A DNA stretch of 64,000 nucleotides from Bin5 sp965200685 (GTDB lineage: Bacteria > Chloroflexota > Anaerolineae > Caldilineales > Caldilineaceae): positions 186,001 to 250,000 of the forward strand of contig OZ241379.1 in NCBI GenBank assembly GCA_965200685.1, written 5' to 3'. Position 1 is the first letter of the stretch; every line of letters starts with the position of its first letter. The notes beneath the pieces are model-generated. The model ran no database searches and had not been told where the DNA came from. It saw only the letters and a program-made list of their open reading frames with translations. This document shows, piece by piece, positions 61,164 through 64,000 of the stretch. A program made the position numbers and the translations under genes.

Positions 61164-61835
61164 TTAGCCGATGTGCGCGTAGCGCCTGCTCGTCCACGGG
61201 TCACTCAGATGGGATACATCTGCCTGTTGCAGGATCTCCCAGCTACTACCGTTACGTTGCAGGGTGAAGATACTGCACAAGGGCACATTGATCGGATCCT
61301 GGAGACCGGTCAGCCCGCGGACGATGCCGACAACCGGGGCGGCATGGGTGACCAAAAGCAAATTTTCGTTCGGATAACGGACAGTCAAGGCCTGGACTGC
61401 AGCGACGGCCCGTTTGTAGCCATCCCCCGTCTCCTCCGGATAGGAGAGCCTACCGACCGGGCTGTAATTTTCGTTGATGCGAGGGAAACGCTGCGCCCGT
61501 TCCGTCTCCGACAAGAAGGCCGGCCTCTCCTGCCCCGTTGACAGGATCTCACCGAGGCCCGGCTCCGCATAAATCGGCAGGCCCAACGCATCAGCGATGT
61601 GGGCAGCGGTCTGGATTGTACGTAGAAATGGAGAGGCGAAGATGCGGTCGATTTTCAGTGCTCTCTCTGTCGAGATGTTGGGCCCATCCCGCAGGCTGCG
61701 GCCAAGCTCCTGGGCTTGAATCTCCCCATCCGGGGACAAGGCCGGATCAAATGGACGTTCCGCGCTTCGGGCCCAACCAGGATTCTGAAAATCCTCCCGA
61801 TTCCCATGACGCACAATCCAGATTCGTTGGCTCAC
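61164..61835 (-). CDS. Histidine phosphatase family protein (phosphoglycerate mutase-like)
   Basis: A 223-residue phosphatase. The catalytic motif is IWIVRHGNREDF at the N-terminus; DRIFASPFLRTIQTAAHIAD, the Glu in EPGLGEILSTG, and the second His in LLLVTHAAPVVGIVRGL complete the active site. The long insert (PEETGDGYKRAVAAVQAL) fits broad phosphatases such as the UBASH3/TFIIIC-like group. Starts with GTG after AAGGAGATGAC. Convergent with the ATPase gene. Substrate unknown. Confidence 0.9.
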   Translation of the reverse strand: MSQRIWIVRHGNREDFQNPGWARSAERPFDPALSPDGEIQAQELGRSLRDGPNISTERALKIDRIFASPFLRTIQTAAHIADALGLPIYAEPGLGEILSTGQERPAFLSETERAQRFPRINENYSPVGRLSYPEETGDGYKRAVAAVQALTVRYPNENLLLVTHAAPVVGIVRGLTGLQDPINVPLCSIFTLQRNGSSWEILQQADVSHLSDPWTSRRYAHIG

Positions 61836-62006
61836 GTCATCTCCTTATTCTTGAACCAATGACCCCCAGCCATAAATTATGGTGTGGAGGAAAAAAATCT
61901 ATCTGTTCACCTACTATATCACAATCCGGCGAAGACTGTGTACTTGGCCAAGTACAGCCTGTGACCAGCGGCTAGTTCCTGCCGTTACTAGCCATAGATG
62001 GGCCGG

Positions 62007-62035
62007 CTGACAGAAATCGTTGTCTTTGCTATACT
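62007..62035 (+). promoter_or_regulatory. Candidate promoter for the genes from 62101
   Basis: CTGACA at 62007 and TATACT at 62030, spacer 17, 66 bases upstream of the small membrane protein gene. The preceding 160 bases also contain GGCTAGT/ACTAGCC as a weak hairpin. Confidence 0.4.
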
Positions 62036-62100
62036 GATTGCCAAGATGTTGAAAAGCGCGCAACAAAAACCAGATCTACCCTGATCCGACCGGCATCCCG

Positions 62101-62526
62101 ATGGCTTATACATTCACTGACCACTACCGCACAGTGCGGCTGTTCCTACGAGTCAATGCTGTCCTCATCGGCCTGGGGCTAGGCCTGCTGCTGCTCATCT
62201 ACCCTCAGGATTGGCTCACCGCAGCCGGTATCTCCCTCGGTTCAGCCTGGACAGCCCGCCTCGGTGGCGGTGCTCTGATTGGCCTCGGCATCTGCCTCTT
62301 ATCGGCCTCAACCGAAGTGGACTTGCGCCCAGCCGCACTCCTAGCAGCAGTCATTAGCAATGCCGCGATTGCCATCAGTCTGTTAATCGCCTATTTTGAA
62401 GGCGCATTGAACACCTTGCACCCAGTAGGAGCAGTCGGCATCCTAGCTGTTTTCACACTCTGCCTGCTGACAGCCGTCTTGCCGATCCCTTACCTACGCC
62501 TGCAATCGCAGCGTTCTCGGCTTTAG
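62101..62526 (+). CDS. Small four-helix membrane protein, unknown
   Basis: A 141-residue protein with four hydrophobic segments: LFLRVNAVLIGLGLGLLLLI, RLGGGALIGLGICLLSAS, AALLAAVISNAAIAISLLIA and VGAVGILAVFTLCLLTAVLP. Short charged ends lie outside. I do not recognise the family; the repeated Gly-Leu-Gly helices resemble DUF4345/DoxX-like small membrane proteins, but the match is weak. No clear ribosome site. It precedes the next gene by 51 bases. Confidence 0.65.
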   Translation: MAYTFTDHYRTVRLFLRVNAVLIGLGLGLLLLIYPQDWLTAAGISLGSAWTARLGGGALIGLGICLLSASTEVDLRPAALLAAVISNAAIAISLLIAYFEGALNTLHPVGAVGILAVFTLCLLTAVLPIPYLRLQSQRSRL

Positions 62527-62577
62527 ACACTCTGCAAGAGAGGAACTGCGTCCCCTCGCATCTTCGGAGGTACGAAC

Positions 62578-63462
62578 ATGCGCTTCTTGAAGAAGATTTT
62601 TGCTAAGAGACCTGATGGAGAACAACTGGCAAGCGCGCCTGCTATGGCCGACTATGGACAGATCGATCTTCTGCAACGCTTCCAGCACCCACGCCCGCTA
62701 GATGACGAGCGCAGCCAGAGGAGATGGGAGCAGATCCTCCCCCATACCTACGACCAACAGATCCGCGTGTTTCTCAATGCCGGCTGGCTGGAGAAGACCA
62801 ACGCTGGATATACGACTACGCCTGCCGCTAGTCCGGCCCTACGGCACTATGCACAACGCCAAGCAGAAGAACGGGCCCACGTCATGGCCGCCGTGCGCCA
62901 TGCACTCACCCAACGGGATACCAGTGAGGCTCTGGCCCTACGACGACGATACGAGGCCGCGCAACCCCTCGGAAAAGCCGCTTGGAGCGGTCCCGAGCCA
63001 CAGTTGAGCCACAGTGCCTTGACCCGGCGTATCCTTTTTCTGGATCACTGGCTGCTTGATGGCTTGCAGGCAGAGACGGAGCAATGGCTGAAATTATACG
63101 CTGCGGAGCAACATCTCTGGAGTACGCGCTGGCACGTGGAGCCAGAAGATAGCTTGCCAGCGAGTGCCGCTGAACTTGGCGCAGGGCCCCTCAGCGCGTC
63201 AGAAGCGGCCTACTGGCGTTCCTATGGCTTAGTTCTCTATGTGGAAAATCAGGAGACATGGCAGCGTTGCAAAGGCGGCGACCACGTGCGACGCATTGCC
63301 CTGCAAGGGCCACACGATACCTATACATGTGACTACTGCCGAAAGTTTTACGGTGAGCAGTATCTAATCGCACGTACGCCGGAACTTCCACATAGGGAGT
63401 GCAGTTCGCCTGTTGGTTGCCGCTGTGAGTACGTACCCGTTCTGGATACATATGATAGCTAG
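62578..63462 (+). CDS. Unknown protein with C-terminal Cys/His cluster
   Basis: A 294-residue soluble protein. The first 240 residues are helical with no motif I can name (LPHTYDQQIRVFLNAGWLEK may be a helix-turn-helix-like stretch). The end carries YTCDYCRKFYGEQYL, then PELPHRECSSPVGCRCEYVP: a C-x2-C ... H-x2-C ... C-x-C layout that resembles the zinc-like end of MuF/SPP1 gp7 phage head proteins ('P-H-x-x-C-R-C'). No other phage gene is present, so a shared small metal-binding fold is more likely than a phage origin. GGAGG precedes the ATG by six bases. Confidence 0.65.
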   Translation: MRFLKKIFAKRPDGEQLASAPAMADYGQIDLLQRFQHPRPLDDERSQRRWEQILPHTYDQQIRVFLNAGWLEKTNAGYTTTPAASPALRHYAQRQAEERAHVMAAVRHALTQRDTSEALALRRRYEAAQPLGKAAWSGPEPQLSHSALTRRILFLDHWLLDGLQAETEQWLKLYAAEQHLWSTRWHVEPEDSLPASAAELGAGPLSASEAAYWRSYGLVLYVENQETWQRCKGGDHVRRIALQGPHDTYTCDYCRKFYGEQYLIARTPELPHRECSSPVGCRCEYVPVLDTYDS

Positions 63463-63470
63463 GCCGCTGA

Positions 63471-63488
63471 TATTGCCCATGGGCAATA
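63471..63488. repeat. 18-bp perfect palindrome across a putative start codon
   Basis: TATTGCCCATGGGCAATA, perfect and without a loop, spans the first ATG of the phosphoribosyltransferase frame, nine bases after the preceding stop. By chance about one such site in four windows of this size would be expected, so it may be an operator. Confidence 0.6.
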
Positions 63489-64000
63489 CCTCAAACTCCT
63501 TACATCAGCAAAACTTGACCACTCAAACAAAATACGATACCCTTATCTTTGATATTCAAACAGATCAATCGAAAGTGAACCTGATGAGTTACGATGGCCG
63601 ACACTTTCAAGTCCAGATCGGAGAAGTAACACGCGACCTGCCTCTCTTTCAGGTCGCGCCCGCTGTGAATATCGCCATTTTCAATATGCTAGGCGATACG
63701 GAAATCGTCGAGACTGCGGCCCGGCTATTGGCACAAAAGATGCCGCCAGATGCTGACGTACTTCTGGTGCCGGAGGTGAAAGCAGTGCCTTTGGGCCATG
63801 CGCTATCGGTTGCCAGCGGTCTGCCGCTTGTCATTGTACGCAAAATCCGTAAACCTTATATGGTAAATTGCCTAGAAACCGAAGTGGTAAGCATCACCAC
63901 CGGTGAGCCGCAAACCCTATACATTGATGGCAAAGACCGATCTCTGATTTGGAAGAAACGTGTACTGCTGGTAGATGATGTCATCAGTACCGGCAGTACA
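63479..64000 (+). CDS. Adenine phosphoribosyltransferase-like protein, 3' end cut by window edge
   Basis: Translated from the ATG at 63479: 174 codons are open to the edge. A variable N-terminus (YDTLIFDIQTDQ, then FQVQIGEVTRDLPLFQVAPA) leads into the type I PRTase fold: DADVLLVPEVKAVPLGHALS, LPLVIVRKIRKPYM and, at the very end, VLLVDDVISTGST, the PRPP-binding motif. It transfers phosphoribose from PRPP to a purine or similar base, or is a regulator with that fold. The first ATG lies in a palindrome and lacks a ribosome site; the TTG at 63515 and ATG at 63584 are alternatives. Confidence 0.8.
   Translation, partial: MGNTSNSLHQQNLTTQTKYDTLIFDIQTDQSKVNLMSYDGRHFQVQIGEVTRDLPLFQVAPAVNIAIFNMLGDTEIVETAARLLAQKMPPDADVLLVPEVKAVPLGHALSVASGLPLVIVRKIRKPYMVNCLETEVVSITTGEPQTLYIDGKDRSLIWKKRVLLVDDVISTGST

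Noticed and set aside
62578..63462. Prophage head gene
   Set aside because: Only the short C-terminal Cys/His cluster is phage-like; no terminase, portal, capsid or tail gene is nearby.

Overview
The window looks like a piece of an uncultured Chloroflexota chromosome, most like the Caldilineales/Anaerolineae-type lineages found in marine and sponge metagenomes. This is inference from gene content: a secreted protein with a Thr-Pro-rich tail and a terminal Phe-Leu-Pro-Leu-Val motif, a zinc-ribbon plus LysM membrane protein, many enolase-superfamily and Gfo/Idh/MocA sugar-acid enzymes, and LarB/LarE/LarC. No rRNA or tRNA gene was seen. Housekeeping and catabolic genes are moderately GC-rich with good Shine-Dalgarno sites; the restriction-modification block (about 21.6-26.1 kb) and the DUF262/HEPN pair (about 51.7-53.5 kb) are visibly richer in AT and look acquired.

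Layout. 0-6.5 kb (minus strand): NAD(P)HX epimerase (cut by the left edge), a solitary Mod-like DNA methyltransferase, siroheme genes (cobA and a Met8-type dehydrogenase) and a FolK-FolP fusion with an odd DHPS loop. 6.7-13.8 kb (plus): alcohol dehydrogenase, enolase-superfamily enzyme, zinc-ribbon/LysM protein, then an operon of sugar-phosphate isomerase, Gfo/Idh/MocA oxidoreductase and MenC-type enolase. 13.9-16.0 kb (minus): a Trypco1-like protein and glnS with a one-base frameshift. 16.1-21.4 kb: uronate/aldarate catabolism (mannonate-type SDR, UxaC, 2,5-dioxovalerate dehydrogenase, galactonate-dehydratase-like enzyme). 21.6-26.1 kb: two type II R-M systems, one nested inside the other between 46-bp direct repeats. 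26.2-32.6 kb: ADP-ribosylglycohydrolase (frameshifted), Nudix, 2-hydroxyacid dehydrogenase, Gfo/Idh/MocA and alcohol dehydrogenase. 32.8-34.7 kb: small coiled-coil, tail-anchored proteins plus an orphan recombinase domain. 34.8-38.8 kb: sugar ABC importer without its ATPase, closed by a strong hairpin terminator. 38.8-45.0 kb: membrane protein, DgoD-like dehydratase, alcohol dehydrogenase, LLM flavin oxidoreductase, 6-phosphogluconolactonase. 45.2-49.4 kb: a 1411-residue LRR surface protein behind an 18-base G tract. 49.7-57.5 kb: HisN-like phosphatase, SDR, DUF262-HEPN defence-like pair, aldo/keto reductase and larB-larE-larC. 57.7-64 kb: a broken coiled-coil family copy, aldo/keto reductase, ABC-class ATPase, histidine phosphatase, two unknown proteins and a phosphoribosyltransferase cut by the right edge.

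How it fits together. Much of the window serves import and oxidation of sugar acids and alcohols: the ABC importer, four enolase-superfamily enzymes, UxaC with an SDR, several MDR/Gfo dehydrogenases and the semialdehyde dehydrogenase. Layered on this are accessory modules: nested R-M systems, DUF262-HEPN, a Trypco1-like protein, and a multi-copy family of tail-anchored coiled-coil proteins with recent paralogues, a truncated copy and an amber-stopped copy. Three otherwise good genes (glnS, an R-M endonuclease and the ADP-ribosylglycohydrolase) each lack exactly one base, which points to sequence errors at least for glnS.
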